DNA from: Bradyrhizobium sp. CB3481
GTDB taxonomy: Bacteria > Pseudomonadota > Alphaproteobacteria > Rhizobiales > Xanthobacteraceae
Direction of reading: 5' to 3'
Assembly: GCF_029714305.1 (NCBI RefSeq)
Contig: NZ_CP121647.1
Coordinates: forward strand, 62,001-126,000
Length of the DNA: 64,000 nucleotides
Position numbers and translations under genes: made by a program. The notes beneath the pieces were generated by a model, which worked only from the letters and a program-made list of their open reading frames with translations, was not told the DNA's origin and searched no databases. How positions within the stretch are numbered: the stretch's first letter is position 1; every line of letters starts with the position of its first letter. Below, piece by piece: positions 21,287 to 30,953 of this stretch.

Positions 21287-23404
21287 TCAAGCCGCCTTGA
21301 TATTGTTGAGGAAGGCTTCGACCTCGCCGCGCATCGTCTCCGACTGTTTCGACAATTCGCTGGACGCCTGCAGCACCTGATGGGCGGCTGCCCCGGTATC
21401 GCCGGCCGCCTGCTGAACGCCGACCACATTCGCCGAGATTTCGCTGGTGCCAGCCGCGGCCTGTTGCACGTTGCGGGCGATCTCCTGCGTGGCCGAGCCC
21501 TGCTCCTCGACGGCGCTGGCGATCGCGGACGCGATCTCGTTCATTTCGTTGATCGTCGAGGTGATCCCCTTGATCGCGGTCACGGCCTCGCTCGACGAGT
21601 TCTGGATCGCCGAGATCTGCGCCCCGATCTGCTCGGTCGCCTTGGCGGTCTGCTCGGCAAGGCTCTTGACCTCGGACGCCACCACCGCAAAGCCGCGGCC
21701 CGCCTCGCCGGCGCGCGCAGCCTCGATCGTGGCGTTGAGCGCCAGCAGGTTGGTCTGCGAGGCGATGTCGTTGATGAGTTTTACGACGTCGCCGATGCTG
21801 GCCGCGCCATCATACAGCCCCTGGACGGTAACGTTCGTGCGATCGGCCTCCTCGACGGCTTTCTGCGCGATCGCGGCGGACTGCGCCACCTGCCGGCCGA
21901 TCTCGGTCACCGAGCCCGCCAGTTCCTCCGAGGCCGCCGCGACGGTCTGCACGTTGGTGGAGGCTTCCTCGGTCGCGGCCGCGACCGCGGTCGCCTGGTT
22001 CGAGGCTTCTTCCGCGGTGGCCGTCATCGACGACGCCGTCGCCTGCAGCTCGGTCGAGGCCGACGCCACCGACCGCAGCACGTTCGAAATGCTGTTATCG
22101 AACGCCTGGGTCAGCTCATTGACCCGCGTCGCCCGCGCCATGCGTGCCTTGACTGCCTCTGTTTCCTTGTCGGCGAGCTCCTTGGCCTTGATCATGTTCT
22201 CCTTGAAGATCAGCACCGCCTTCGCCATCAGGCCGAGCTCATCCTTCCTGTCGGTCGCGGGGATAGCGACCGAGTGATCGCCGCCGGCGAGCTTGCCCAT
22301 GGCGCCGACCATCTTGAGGATCGGCGGCACGATCGACCGGTTGGTCAGGTACACGACCGTCGCCGCGATGCCGATGCCGACACCGAGCAGCACCCAGAGC
22401 AGCGTCGCGAGGAAACCTGTCTCGGCAAGGACGGCGTCGCCATCCCGTTTCAGATTGTTCTGCTGCCGTGAAACCATTCCGCCGGCACGCGCGCCGGTGG
22501 CGTCCTTGGCACCGGCAAAGATGTCGAGCAGCTTGTTGGCGCGCGGCGCCGCCTCGTTGGTCAGAAACCACTGCGCCATGTTCCAGCGGTCCGAAGCGCG
22601 GATCTCGAACATCTTCTGCGGCAGCGGCGCAAATTTGGCGCGGGCCGCGATGAGCGCGTCGAAGGCCTTCTGCTGGCCGCCCGTCATCTCGCTGCGCCGC
22701 TTCGCGAGCGCCTCGAACTTTTTCTGATTGAGCGCCCAGAGCTGCTCGAATTCGGTCTTGAAGGCGGCATCCGCCGTCAGCAGATAGGCGCGAATGGCGC
22801 CGATCGCCGAGGCCATGCTGCCGCGCAGATCGGCGAAGTCGATCAAGAGGCTCTTGCGCGCATCCGTCGAGGCAATGCCCCCTTCCTCGTCGATGATCGA
22901 GGTGGCGTTTTGCAGCATCAGCTTCGCGAGCGGCGCAGCTTCAGTGGCGAGCAACTTTGCCGCGGGCTGTTCGTCCAGGGTATGGGCGATCGCTTCCGCC
23001 CTGTCCTGTGCACTGCGCAGCTCGTCGAGCAATAGCTTGGCCTGGCGCCAGTCCGCCTTGTTCTGTTCGGCCGTCCAATGGCCGGAGAGATCGTCCATCC
23101 TGGCGCCGTGGCGCTGCATTTCCTTCCAGAGCATCGCGCGCTCGGTCTTGAACGAATCATTGCCGGTGATCAGCCAGCCCCGCAGCGAGGCCAGCGAAGC
23201 GTAGACCCCGGCGACGACTTCGCTCGCGGTCATGGCGGTCGGCACACGAAGGTTCACTGTGCGGCTGGTGGCCTCGTTCACTTCGCGCACCTTGACGATG
23301 GTCGTACCGACCACCACGGCGAGCAGCGCACAAAGCACGCTGAAGCCAAGAATCAACCGTCCCCGGATATTCAGGTTCACGAGCGTCACGGATTTGATCT
23401 CCAT
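21287..23404 (-). CDS. Methyl-accepting chemotaxis protein
   Basis: A 705-residue chemoreceptor. TM1 at about residues 14-37 ([20 protein letters not shown]), a long helical periplasmic sensor, TM2 at about 330-352 ([20 protein letters not shown]), HAMP to about 405, then a signalling domain with the conserved hairpin tip ([23 protein letters not shown], residues at about 545-570). No CheR/CheB pentapeptide is seen at the C-terminus (ends FLNNIKAA). The ligand is unknown. ATG at 23404 is used; no clear ribosome-binding site. No che genes are adjacent. Confidence 0.93.
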   Translation of the reverse strand: MEIKSVTLVNLNIRGRLILGFSVLCALLAVVVGTTIVKVREVNEATSRTVNLRVPTAMTASEVVAGVYASLASLRGWLITGNDSFKTERAMLWKEMQRHGARMDDLSGHWTAEQNKADWRQAKLLLDELRSAQDRAEAIAHTLDEQPAAKLLATEAAPLAKLMLQNATSIIDEEGGIASTDARKSLLIDFADLRGSMASAIGAIRAYLLTADAAFKTEFEQLWALNQKKFEALAKRRSEMTGGQQKAFDALIAARAKFAPLPQKMFEIRASDRWNMAQWFLTNEAAPRANKLLDIFAGAKDATGARAGGMVSRQQNNLKRDGDAVLAETGFLATLLWVLLGVGIGIAATVVYLTNRSIVPPILKMVGAMGKLAGGDHSVAIPATDRKDELGLMAKAVLIFKENMIKAKELADKETEAVKARMARATRVNELTQAFDNSISNVLRSVASASTELQATASSMTATAEEASNQATAVAAATEEASTNVQTVAAASEELAGSVTEIGRQVAQSAAIAQKAVEEADRTNVTVQGLYDGAASIGDVVKLINDIASQTNLLALNATIEAARAGEAGRGFAVVASEVKSLAEQTAKATEQIGAQISAIQNSSSEAVTAIKGITSTINEMNEIASAIASAVEEQGSATQEIARNVQQAAAGTSEISANVVGVQQAAGDTGAAAHQVLQASSELSKQSETMRGEVEAFLNNIKAA

Positions 23405-23978
23405 CAATGCAATGGCAAAAGTGCCCGGAATTCAATGCATCGAGGGTCAGGCGTTACCGTGAACAAAGGACAAATCGGCAAACCGTACTAGTACGCAGTT
23501 CGCTCACGCCGATTGCGAAATCTCCCGTAAAACAACGGAGCTATGGCAGGCAAATGGAATAATCCGGCGCGCGCAGGGCTGCCGTCAGCTAAGCCCGAAC
23601 CTCGCGCCGGCGCGCGCAAATCCGCCGCCGATGCCGATGGCGTTCCGTCTGCGCGCCAGCACGCCGCACCCGACATCGTTCCATCCTCGTGTAACTGGAA
23701 TGCTGGCTGCGCGATCCCGCCAATGACCCGTCATGCCGTTTTCCCGTTTCTTGTTGTGGTTTCACTGGGCACAAACTGCACCGCGCGGCAGTATTTGCCC
23801 GGATGACCACCATTCCAGAATCGTGCATCATTGCAAGCAGACTGATTCGGACAACCGCGATCCCCTGACCTTTGGATCGGGCTGGGCACGTCTGAACGAG
23901 CGCGTAACTCAGCGTCGCAGAATGCGGCGCGGCTCGTGGCGTAATCCAAATGCCTGAAAGCTATCCAGAGGACCTGAA
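23405..23978. other. 574-base gap before parA, no gene supported
   Basis: Several short open frames occur on both strands (the longest, 23543-23806 plus, 87 codons) but none shows a family motif, a good start or periodic codon use that I can see. The region is less GC-rich than its flanks near 23730-23870. It probably holds the promoters of the chemoreceptor and of parA. Confidence 0.5.
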
Positions 23979-24776
23979 ATGCAGACGATCGTATTGGCCA
24001 CCCAGAAGGGCGGCTCCGGGAAAAGCACGCTTGCCATCAGCCTTGCGCTTGCCGCCATCCGGGCCGGACACAATGTCCGCGTGATCGAAACGGACTCGCA
24101 GGGCACGCTTTCGAACTGGAAGCGCCGGCGCCCCTATGCCGCGCCGATCGTCGAGCCGGTTTACGCCGCCAGGGAGGTCGAACAGCGCCTGCAATCACTT
24201 GCGCGCGAGGGCGTGGCTGTGACAATCGTGGATACCGCCGGCGGTATCACCGCCGCGACCACGTCAGCGATTCGCTATGCCGATTTCTGCCTGATTCCGA
24301 CCCGTCCGAGCATTGCCGACATCGAGGCGACCGCCCCGACGCTCAGCTGCATCAGGGCGTGGAAGAAACCGTTCGCCTATGTCCTGAACCAAGCCCCAAT
24401 CCGGGGCGCGGCGCGCCTCGCCGGCGCGGAGAACCTGCTGAGCGACGAGGCCGCGCTGGATATCGACGATATCGTTGCCCGTCCCATCATCATGATGCGG
24501 AACGATCACCAGGACGCGCTGACGGCCGGCCTCGCCGTCTGCGAATACGCGCCGGGCAGCAAATCCGCCGAGGAAATCCGAGATCTCTGGCAGTGGATCG
24601 AAACGCGGCTCGGCAACGTCGCGGCTGCCGGCGACGAACCGGTCATCGAGAAGAACGCCCCGATCATCGAGAAGTTCGTGGAAAGAGAAAGGCCCACGGG
24701 ACTTCCGTCAGTGGCTGCGCTCACCTCCATCGTGAACGACACCGCGCTATTCCTGAGGGTGCAGGCCCGAAACTGA
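23979..24776 (+). CDS. Orphan ParA/MinD-type ATPase
   Basis: A 265-residue deviant Walker ATPase: Walker A KGGSGKST (residues 10-17) with signature Lys10, switch I/II region VTIVDTAGGITAATTSAI, and the C-terminal VLNQAPIRG nucleotide motif. ParA proteins form ATP-dependent dimers that position DNA or protein complexes. No parB and no parS-like partner is next to it, so this is not the chromosomal parAB locus; cargo positioning (for example chemosensory arrays; a chemoreceptor is the neighbour) or a mobile-element relic are possible. A GAGG site precedes the start. Confidence 0.88.
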   Translation: MQTIVLATQKGGSGKSTLAISLALAAIRAGHNVRVIETDSQGTLSNWKRRRPYAAPIVEPVYAAREVEQRLQSLAREGVAVTIVDTAGGITAATTSAIRYADFCLIPTRPSIADIEATAPTLSCIRAWKKPFAYVLNQAPIRGAARLAGAENLLSDEAALDIDDIVARPIIMMRNDHQDALTAGLAVCEYAPGSKSAEEIRDLWQWIETRLGNVAAAGDEPVIEKNAPIIEKFVERERPTGLPSVAALTSIVNDTALFLRVQARN

Positions 24777-24833
24777 CACCCCCTTCCCGGCGACGCCGTA
24801 GCGAGCTTGTCCGCCGTAGCTTGAAAGAGCAAC

Positions 24834-24881
24834 AGCGGAAGCAATCCAGCCACCAGCGCCGCTGGATTGCTTCGCTCCGCT
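24834..24881. repeat. Inverted repeat between convergent parA and GNAT genes
   Basis: AGCGGAAGCAATCCAGC (24834-24850) pairs with GCTGGATTGCTTCGCTCCGC (24861-24880) apart from a small bulge. It touches the GNAT stop codon (24880-24882). It may be a two-way terminator or a member of the TTCGCT repeat group seen after the tRNA. Confidence 0.6.
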
Positions 24882-25446
24882 ACAGATCCCGGCGCAGCCA
24901 GTTTTTCCGGGTCACGCGCCATCTTTCCGCGCGCGTCTGACCGTTGTGATGGGGAAGCTCGACATAGCCGACGAATTCGGCGCCGGTCTTTTGCTTGACC
25001 CGCCGTGACGCCTCATTGGTTACGGCGTTGCAGACGTGCAGAACGTCGACGCCGAGAACACGGAAGGCAAAATCATTTACGGCCGTGACGGCCTCGGTCA
25101 TCAAGCCTTGATTCCAGTAGCGTTCAGCAAGCCAAAATCCGCGGTTGCCCTTGGGATCGTCGACCCACGGACGCAGGCGGATATTCCCGATCGCCTCGCC
25201 GTCGCCGCCGCGCAGCACCAGCATCCAGTTATAGATCACTTCCCCCGCCGCGACCCGCTCCAACTCCCGCTCAATGAACGTCACCGCACCATCTTCCGGA
25301 TATGGCCAGGGAACGTTCTGTGCGAGATGCTGGATGATGTTCCAGTTGTTGAAATGGCGCTGGATCGCCGGCGCATCCGACAGCGCCAGCGGCCGCAGGA
25401 TGAGTCGCGCCGTCTCGAGCGTCGGGGTTTCGGTTATTTCTGACAT
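24880..25446 (-). CDS. RimJ/RimL-type GNAT acetyltransferase
   Basis: A 188-residue N-acetyltransferase beginning [20 protein letters not shown], the typical RimJ/RimL opening, with the acetyl-CoA region [19 protein letters not shown] and the [12 protein letters not shown] motif near the end. These enzymes acetylate protein N-termini or small molecules; the substrate is unknown. The ATG lies inside the mutM 3' end (13-base overlap), so translation is coupled to mutM. Confidence 0.88.
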   Translation of the reverse strand: MSEITETPTLETARLILRPLALSDAPAIQRHFNNWNIIQHLAQNVPWPYPEDGAVTFIERELERVAAGEVIYNWMLVLRGGDGEAIGNIRLRPWVDDPKGNRGFWLAERYWNQGLMTEAVTAVNDFAFRVLGVDVLHVCNAVTNEASRRVKQKTGAEFVGYVELPHHNGQTRAERWRVTRKNWLRRDL

Positions 25447-26315
25447 TTCGGACACCAAAAGGTCGATCGGCCGTTCTGAACGAAGCGCCGCACGATACCG
25501 CTGCAGCCCTTGGTCTGGCACCTCTCGCCCTCGCGGTCATAGACCTGGAACGAGTGCTGGAAATAGCCGAGTTCGCCGGAGGTCAGGCGATGGTCGCTGA
25601 TCGAGGAGCCGCCGGCCTTGATCGCCTGATTGAGCACCGAATGAATTGCGCCGACCAGCCGCCCGGCATGGTCGGTCGGCTCGCCCTTCTTGGTCGCCAG
25701 CGTCGCCGCCAGGCGGCGGGGCGAGAGCTGCGAGCGAAATAGCGCTTCGCAGACATAGATATTGCCGAGACCCGCAACCACGCGTTGGTCGAGCAACGCG
25801 GCCTTCAGGCTGGTCTTCTTGTTGTGGCACGAGCGCGCCAGCATCGCGGCATCGAACTCATTGCCGAGCGGTTCGGGGCCCAGATCCTTCAGCAGCGGCT
25901 CGTCCTCCAGCGCGTTGCGGGCGATGATCTTCATATAGCCGAAGCGGCGCGGGTCGTTGAAGACGATCGAAGCCCCCGATGACATGTGAAACACGACGTG
26001 GTCGTGTGCGCGATCCTCGCTGCGCGGATGATGAAACTGACCGGGCGTCTTGTCATGGCTGCCGTCGAGCACCCGGAACGAGCCGGACATGCCCAGATGC
26101 ATCACCAGAACGTCGCCGGAGCCAAGGTCCGCCATCAGGTATTTGGCGCGGCGGCCGAGACCGGTCACGGTCTGGCCCTCCAGCCGCGTGGTAAAGTCTT
26201 TTTGAAAGGGAAACCGCAAATCCTTGCGCCGGGCTTCCGCCTTGAGGATTTTCGCTCCCTCCATGGCCGGCTGCAGGCCGCGGCGGACGGTCTCGACTTC
26301 GGGCAATTCAGGCAT
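25434..26315 (-). CDS. mutM: Formamidopyrimidine-DNA glycosylase
   Basis: Removes 8-oxoguanine and formamidopyrimidines from DNA and nicks the abasic site. The 293 residues start [10 protein letters not shown], with Pro as the catalytic residue after Met removal and Glu next to it. Other family marks are [18 protein letters not shown], the helix-two-turn-helix [18 protein letters not shown] and a C-terminal zinc finger (Cys-X4-Cys-X16-Cys-X2-Cys, ending CPKCQK). ATG at 26315 is fixed by the family N-terminus. Divergent from ubiE, 79 bases apart. Confidence 0.97.
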   Translation of the reverse strand: MPELPEVETVRRGLQPAMEGAKILKAEARRKDLRFPFQKDFTTRLEGQTVTGLGRRAKYLMADLGSGDVLVMHLGMSGSFRVLDGSHDKTPGQFHHPRSEDRAHDHVVFHMSSGASIVFNDPRRFGYMKIIARNALEDEPLLKDLGPEPLGNEFDAAMLARSCHNKKTSLKAALLDQRVVAGLGNIYVCEALFRSQLSPRRLAATLATKKGEPTDHAGRLVGAIHSVLNQAIKAGGSSISDHRLTSGELGYFQHSFQVYDREGERCQTKGCSGIVRRFVQNGRSTFWCPKCQK

Positions 26316-26394
26316 ACAGGCATTCACCTTATGGAGGTGACGTGATAGCGCCATTGCGCCGGGCGCGCTATGGTCCGGTAGTGGAGTACATGTA

Positions 26395-27156
26395 ATGGTT
26401 CGGCCGGAGCAAACCACCCATTTTGGCTTCAGGGACGTGCCCCTGGGGGATAAACAGACGCTGGTGAACGACGTGTTTCACAGCGTGGCATCCCGCTACG
26501 ACCTGATGAACGATCTGATGTCGGCGGGCCTGCACAGGGTCTGGAAGGACATCATGATCACGGCGCTCAACCCGCCGAAAAACGATGCGCCGTTTGCGCT
26601 GCTCGACGTCGCCGGCGGCACCGGCGACATCGCCTTCCGTGCAGCCGAGGCCTCCGGCTTCGGCTTCCAGGCCACCGTCTGCGACATCAACAGCGACATG
26701 CTCGAGGTCGGCCGCAACCGCGCGCTGGCCCGGCATCTCGACCACCAGGTCTCCTTTGTCGAGGGTAACGCCGAGGCGCTCGCCTTTCCCGACCGCTCGT
26801 TCGACGCCTACACCATCGCGTTCGGCATTCGTAACGTGCCGCGGATCGATGCGGCGCTGGCCGAGGCCTATCGCGTGTTGCGGCCGGGCAGCCGCTTTCT
26901 CTGTCTGGAATTCTCCGCTGTCGACGTGCCCGGGCTGGATTGGCTGTACGACCAGTTCTCCTTCAAGGTGATCCCGCCGCTCGGCCGCGCCGTGACCGGC
27001 GACGCGGAATCCTATCAATATCTCGTCGAATCGATTCGGAAATTCCCCCGGCCGAACGTGTTTGCCGGGATGATCCAGAACGCCGGCTTTTCGCGGGTGA
27101 AGTGGCAGAGCCTGTCCGGCGGCATCGTCGCGTTGCATTCGGGCTGGCGTTTGTGA
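26395..27156 (+). CDS. ubiE: Ubiquinone/menaquinone C-methyltransferase UbiE
   Basis: SAM-dependent C-methylation of the benzoquinol ring in ubiquinone synthesis. The 253 residues contain the UbiE N-signature ([23 protein letters not shown]), SAM motif [17 protein letters not shown] and the second signature [20 protein letters not shown]. The stop overlaps the ubiB GTG start as GTGA, so the two are co-translated. Confidence 0.97.
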   Translation: MVRPEQTTHFGFRDVPLGDKQTLVNDVFHSVASRYDLMNDLMSAGLHRVWKDIMITALNPPKNDAPFALLDVAGGTGDIAFRAAEASGFGFQATVCDINSDMLEVGRNRALARHLDHQVSFVEGNAEALAFPDRSFDAYTIAFGIRNVPRIDAALAEAYRVLRPGSRFLCLEFSAVDVPGLDWLYDQFSFKVIPPLGRAVTGDAESYQYLVESIRKFPRPNVFAGMIQNAGFSRVKWQSLSGGIVALHSGWRL

Positions 27157-28727
27157 TCTCTGCGGCGACCCACATCGCGCGGCTGGTCCGCGCCGCTTAC
27201 GTGTTCGCGCGCGAGGGCGTGTTCGGCGTCGTCGACCCCAGCCTGGTCCCGCCACCCGGGCAACTCGCGCTACGCCTGGCGCGGCTGATCGAACGGCCCG
27301 GCGCCAAGGTCGGCCCACGCCTGTCGCGCGCGTTGACGCGCCTTGGCCCGGCCTACCTCAAGCTCGGGCAGTTTCTCGCCACCCGTCCGGACGTAGTCGG
27401 CGTCGCGATGGCGCGCGATCTGGAAAGCCTGCAGGACCGGCTGCCGCCGTTCTCGCATAGCGAAGCCGAGGCTGTGATCGCCGCCTCACTGGAACGCCCG
27501 CTCGCAAAGGCCTTTGTCAGCCTTGGACCTGCGGTCGCCGCGGCCTCGATCGCACAAGTGCATCGCGGCGAGGTCGAGCGCAACGGCGTCCACGTGCCGG
27601 TCGCCGTCAAGGTGCTCCGGCCAAATGTCTCCTCACGCTTTCGCCGCGACCTCTCCGATTTCTTCTTTGTCGCGCACAATGCCGAAGCGCATTCGGCCGA
27701 GGCACGGCGGCTGCGGCTGATCGAGGTCATCAACACCATGTCGCGCTCGGTCGCGATGGAGATGGACCTGCGGCTCGAGGCCGCCGCGCTGTCGGAGATG
27801 GCGGAGAACACGCGCGACGATCCGGACTTCCGCGTGCCCACCGTCGACTGGGACCGTACCACACATAACGTGCTGACGATGGAGTGGATCGACGGCATTG
27901 CGCTGAACGACCACGCCCGCCTTGCCGCGGCGCAGGTCGATCTGCCCGACCTCGGCCGCAAGGTGATCCAGAGTTTTCTGCGCCACGCGCTGCGCGACGG
28001 CTTCTTCCACGCCGACATGCATCCCGGCAATCTGTTTCTCGACGATGCCGGCCGGCTTGTCGCGGTCGATTTCGGCATCATGGGCCGGCTTGGGCTGAAG
28101 GAGCGGCGCTTCCTGGCCGAAATTCTGCTTGGCTTCATCACCCGCGATTATCGCCGCGTCGCCGAGGTGCATTTCGAGGCCGGTTATGTGCCGGGCCACC
28201 ATTCGGTGGAGAATTTCGCGCAAGCCATCCGCGCCATCGGCGAGCCGATCCACAACCGCACCGCCGAAGAAATCTCGATGGCGAAGCTGCTGACGCTGCT
28301 GCTCGAGGTCACCGGGCTGTTCGACATGCAGACCCGGCCTGAATTGATCCTGCTGCAAAAGACCATGGTGGTGGTCGAAGGCGTGGCGCGCGGCTTCGAC
28401 CCCAAGCTCGATATCTGGAAGGTCGCCGATCCCGTGGTGCGGGAATGGATCGAGCGCAATCTCGGCCCGCTCGGGCGGGTTCAGGGGGCGATGTCCGGCG
28501 CGGGCGAACTCGGCCGCGTGGCGGCGAGCCTGCCCGCGATCGCCTCACGGGCGGTTGCCGTGGTCGAGCACATGGAGAAGATGACCCGGGAGGGCATCAC
28601 GCTGTCGCCGGAGACGATTGCAGCCCTGGGCCGCGCCGAGGGCCGCAAGAGCCGCTGGCGAACGGTGGCGCTGTGGATCATCGCGGCGACCTTTATTGGA
28701 ATTTTGATCGCCATCCGCCAGCTATGA
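27153..28727 (+). CDS. ubiB: Ubiquinone biosynthesis accessory ATPase UbiB
   Basis: ABC1/ADCK-type atypical kinase needed for ubiquinone synthesis. The 524 residues show the KxGQ motif ([12 protein letters not shown]), the Ala-rich nucleotide loop (AAASIAQVH), [19 protein letters not shown] and two C-terminal transmembrane helices (the last [16 protein letters not shown]). GTG at 27153 overlapping the ubiE stop is the likely start, as the Rossmann-free N-terminus begins [12 protein letters not shown]; the frame is open further upstream inside ubiE. The start of the coaBC operator overlaps the ubiB stop. Confidence 0.95.
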   Translation: MISAATHIARLVRAAYVFAREGVFGVVDPSLVPPPGQLALRLARLIERPGAKVGPRLSRALTRLGPAYLKLGQFLATRPDVVGVAMARDLESLQDRLPPFSHSEAEAVIAASLERPLAKAFVSLGPAVAAASIAQVHRGEVERNGVHVPVAVKVLRPNVSSRFRRDLSDFFFVAHNAEAHSAEARRLRLIEVINTMSRSVAMEMDLRLEAAALSEMAENTRDDPDFRVPTVDWDRTTHNVLTMEWIDGIALNDHARLAAAQVDLPDLGRKVIQSFLRHALRDGFFHADMHPGNLFLDDAGRLVAVDFGIMGRLGLKERRFLAEILLGFITRDYRRVAEVHFEAGYVPGHHSVENFAQAIRAIGEPIHNRTAEEISMAKLLTLLLEVTGLFDMQTRPELILLQKTMVVVEGVARGFDPKLDIWKVADPVVREWIERNLGPLGRVQGAMSGAGELGRVAASLPAIASRAVAVVEHMEKMTREGITLSPETIAALGRAEGRKSRWRTVALWIIAATFIGILIAIRQL

Positions 28728-28764
28728 TTGCAATGATAGCACGAGATTGCTATCATTGATAGCA
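28720..28764. promoter_or_regulatory. FitA-like operator upstream of coaBC
   Basis: Half-sites TGATAGCA at 28734-28741 and 28757-28764, TGCTATCA at 28748-28755, and a weaker AGCTATGA at 28720-28727. The central pair belongs to a perfect inverted repeat with 11-base arms, CAATGATAGCA (28731-28741) and TGCTATCATTG (28748-28758), around CGAGAT. It ends 21 bases before the coaBC ATG, just ahead of its GGAGGG site. From memory, TGCTATCA/TGATAGCA is the half-site bound by the gonococcal FitAB complex. The protein encoded downstream starts with a FitA-like domain, so autoregulation is the obvious reading. Confidence 0.7.
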
Positions 28765-28785
28765 TATCTTGCCGGAGGGCCCACC

Positions 28786-30225
28786 ATGGCCAGCCTGACC
28801 ATCCGAAAACTCGACGACGGCATCAAGTCCTACCTGCGGCTGCGCTCGGCCAAGAATGGCCGTTCGGTCGAGGAAGAGGTCCGGGTGATCCTGCGCGAAT
28901 ATTGCGAGGGCAGCCCGGCGCCGGCCGCACCGTTGGCCGCAGCGCCCGCTGCAGCAGACCGGGCAGGCGCCGAGCGCACGAACGTGGCCGGACAAGCCAG
29001 CGTCACCCTGATCATCGGCGGCGGCATTGCCGCTTTCAAATCGCTGGAGCTGATCCGGCGGCTGAAGGAGCGGCATGTCGATGTCCGCTGCGTGCTGACG
29101 AAGGCCGCACAGCAGTTCGTTACGCCGCTCTCCGCCAGCGCGCTGTCGCACGAACGCGTCTACACCGACCTGTTCGATCCCGGCAGCGAATTCGACGCCG
29201 GCCATATCCGGCTCGCGCGCGAATGCGATCTGATCGTGGTGGCGCCGGCGACCGCCGACCTGATGGCAAAGATGGCGAACGGCCATGCCGACGATCTCGC
29301 CAGCGCCATTCTCTTGGCGGCCGACCGGCCGATCCTGCTGGCGCCGGCGATGAACCCCTTGATGTGGAACAACGCCGCCACGCGCCGCAACGTGATGCAG
29401 CTCCGCCGCGACGGCGTCCACATGATCGGCCCCAATGCCGGCGAGATGGCCGAGTCCAACGAAGCCGGCGTCGGACGGATGTCCGAAGCGGTCGAAATCG
29501 CGGCCGCCGCCATCGACATTCTCCGCCCGCCGCGGCCGCGGCCGCTGCTGGGCAAGCGCGTGCTGATCACGGCTGGGCCAACCCATGAGGCGATCGACCC
29601 TGTGCGCTATATCGCCAACCGCTCCTCCGGCAAGCAGGGATTTGCCATCGCCGCCGCCGCGCAGGCCGCGGGCGCCGACGTAACGCTGGTCACCGGTCCC
29701 GTCGAGCTGCGCGATCCCACTGGCGTGACCGTCATCCGCGTCGAATCGGCGCGCGACATGCTGCACCGGGTCGAGGCCGCGCTGCCGGCCGACATCGCGG
29801 TCTTTGCCGCCGCGGTCGCCGATTGGCGCGTGGCCAATGAAGGCGAGCAGAAGCTGAAAAAGACCTCCGGCGGCACGCCGCAGCTCGCATTGGTGGAAAA
29901 CCCCGACATTTTAGCGACGATCTCGAAGCTGAAGGACAAGCGCCCGCCGCTGGTGATCGGCTTTGCCGCCGAGACCGAGCATCTGATCGACAACGCCAAG
30001 GCCAAGATCGCACGCAAGGGCTGCGACTGGATCGTCGCCAACGACGTCTCGCCCGCAACAGGCGTGATGGGCGGCGACCGCAACACCGTTCATTTGCTGA
30101 CGCGCGACGGCGAAGAGATCGGTGTTGATTCCTGGCCCGTGATGACCAAGGAACAAGTCGCAGCCGAACTGGTGGCGAAGATCGCCGAGGCTCTAGCGAA
30201 CAAGGCCGTGGAGAAGAATTCGTGA
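28786..30225 (+). CDS. coaBC: CoaBC with N-terminal FitA-like ribbon-helix-helix domain
   Basis: Couples cysteine to 4'-phosphopantothenate and decarboxylates the product on the way to coenzyme A. In the 479 residues, 1-40 ([20 protein letters not shown] and [12 protein letters not shown]) match a FitA-type antitoxin DNA-binding domain; 41-70 is an Ala/Pro linker; 71-250 is the CoaC flavoprotein with His140 (AGHIRLAR) and Asn190 ([10 protein letters not shown]); 255 onward is CoaB ([20 protein letters not shown]). The ACGDxGxGRM motif of E. coli CoaC reads [11 protein letters not shown], so its Cys is absent. The start has GGAGGG 6 bases upstream. dut overlaps by 4 bases. No PIN toxin gene is nearby. 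Confidence 0.94.
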   Translation: MASLTIRKLDDGIKSYLRLRSAKNGRSVEEEVRVILREYCEGSPAPAAPLAAAPAAADRAGAERTNVAGQASVTLIIGGGIAAFKSLELIRRLKERHVDVRCVLTKAAQQFVTPLSASALSHERVYTDLFDPGSEFDAGHIRLARECDLIVVAPATADLMAKMANGHADDLASAILLAADRPILLAPAMNPLMWNNAATRRNVMQLRRDGVHMIGPNAGEMAESNEAGVGRMSEAVEIAAAAIDILRPPRPRPLLGKRVLITAGPTHEAIDPVRYIANRSSGKQGFAIAAAAQAAGADVTLVTGPVELRDPTGVTVIRVESARDMLHRVEAALPADIAVFAAAVADWRVANEGEQKLKKTSGGTPQLALVENPDILATISKLKDKRPPLVIGFAAETEHLIDNAKAKIARKGCDWIVANDVSPATGVMGGDRNTVHLLTRDGEEIGVDSWPVMTKEQVAAELVAKIAEALANKAVEKNS

Positions 30226-30680
30226 GCGAAAGCGTGAAAGTCGAGGTCTGCCAACTGCCGCATGGCGAAGGCCTCGCCTTGCCGGCCTATCAGAGCGCTC
30301 ACGCCGCCGGGCTCGATCTGCTCGCCGCCGTTCCCGCTGATACGCCGCTGATCCTGTCGCCCGGAAAGCACGCGATGGTGCCGACCGGCCTCACGATCGC
30401 GCTGCCCAGGGGTTTTGAGGCGCAGGTGCGGCCGCGCTCCGGGCTTGCCGCCAAGCACGGCGTCACGGTGCTGAACTCGCCGGGCACGGTGGACGCCGAT
30501 TACCGCGGCGAGATCAACGTGCTCTTGATCAATCATGGCGATGCACCGTTCCCGATCCGGCGCGGCGAACGCATCGCGCAGATGGTGATCGCGCCGGTCG
30601 TGCAGGCAGAGCTCGTTCAGGTCGCATCGCTGTCATCGACGGCACGCGGCAGCGGCGGTTTTGGCTCGACCGGGCGCTGA
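30222..30680 (+). CDS. dut: dUTP diphosphatase
   Basis: Hydrolyses dUTP to dUMP, which keeps uracil out of DNA and feeds dTMP synthesis. The 152-residue trimeric-type enzyme has all five motifs: [43 protein letters not shown] and [13 protein letters not shown] at 30222 overlaps the coaBC stop (GTGA), the conserved coaBC-dut coupling. Confidence 0.97.
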   Translation: MSESVKVEVCQLPHGEGLALPAYQSAHAAGLDLLAAVPADTPLILSPGKHAMVPTGLTIALPRGFEAQVRPRSGLAAKHGVTVLNSPGTVDADYRGEINVLLINHGDAPFPIRRGERIAQMVIAPVVQAELVQVASLSSTARGSGGFGSTGR

Positions 30681-30953
30681 TCGGCGCCAATTTTGTCCGC
30701 TGAAACCGTGAGTGGTCCGATTTTTTCACAGCCTACCCACGTTCACGATCTGGACTCTTACCCCTCGAGTCTCGCTCGGGATACTCTCGCTTCGATTCGT
30801 GTGAGCACGACCGGTAAAGTGGGGTCCTGTTTTGGGTCCGGGCGCGCTCAATCCTCATTCGGCGCACAATCTCAACGCCAAACCGCTCATTTTTTGGCGG
30901 GATTATGCGCTGGGGGTAGTGCCGGGCCTGCAGTCGCGTAGTTGGGGCAAATA

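Noticed and set aside
23543..23806. An 87-codon frame in the gap before parA
   Set aside because: Poor start context, no motif, and the second half is unlike a protein of the neighbouring genes. Not called as a gene.
28786..28905. The coaBC N-terminus as a separate antitoxin gene with a toxin partner
   Set aside because: There is no stop between the RHH domain and CoaC, and no PIN-domain frame lies on either side (ubiB upstream, dut downstream).
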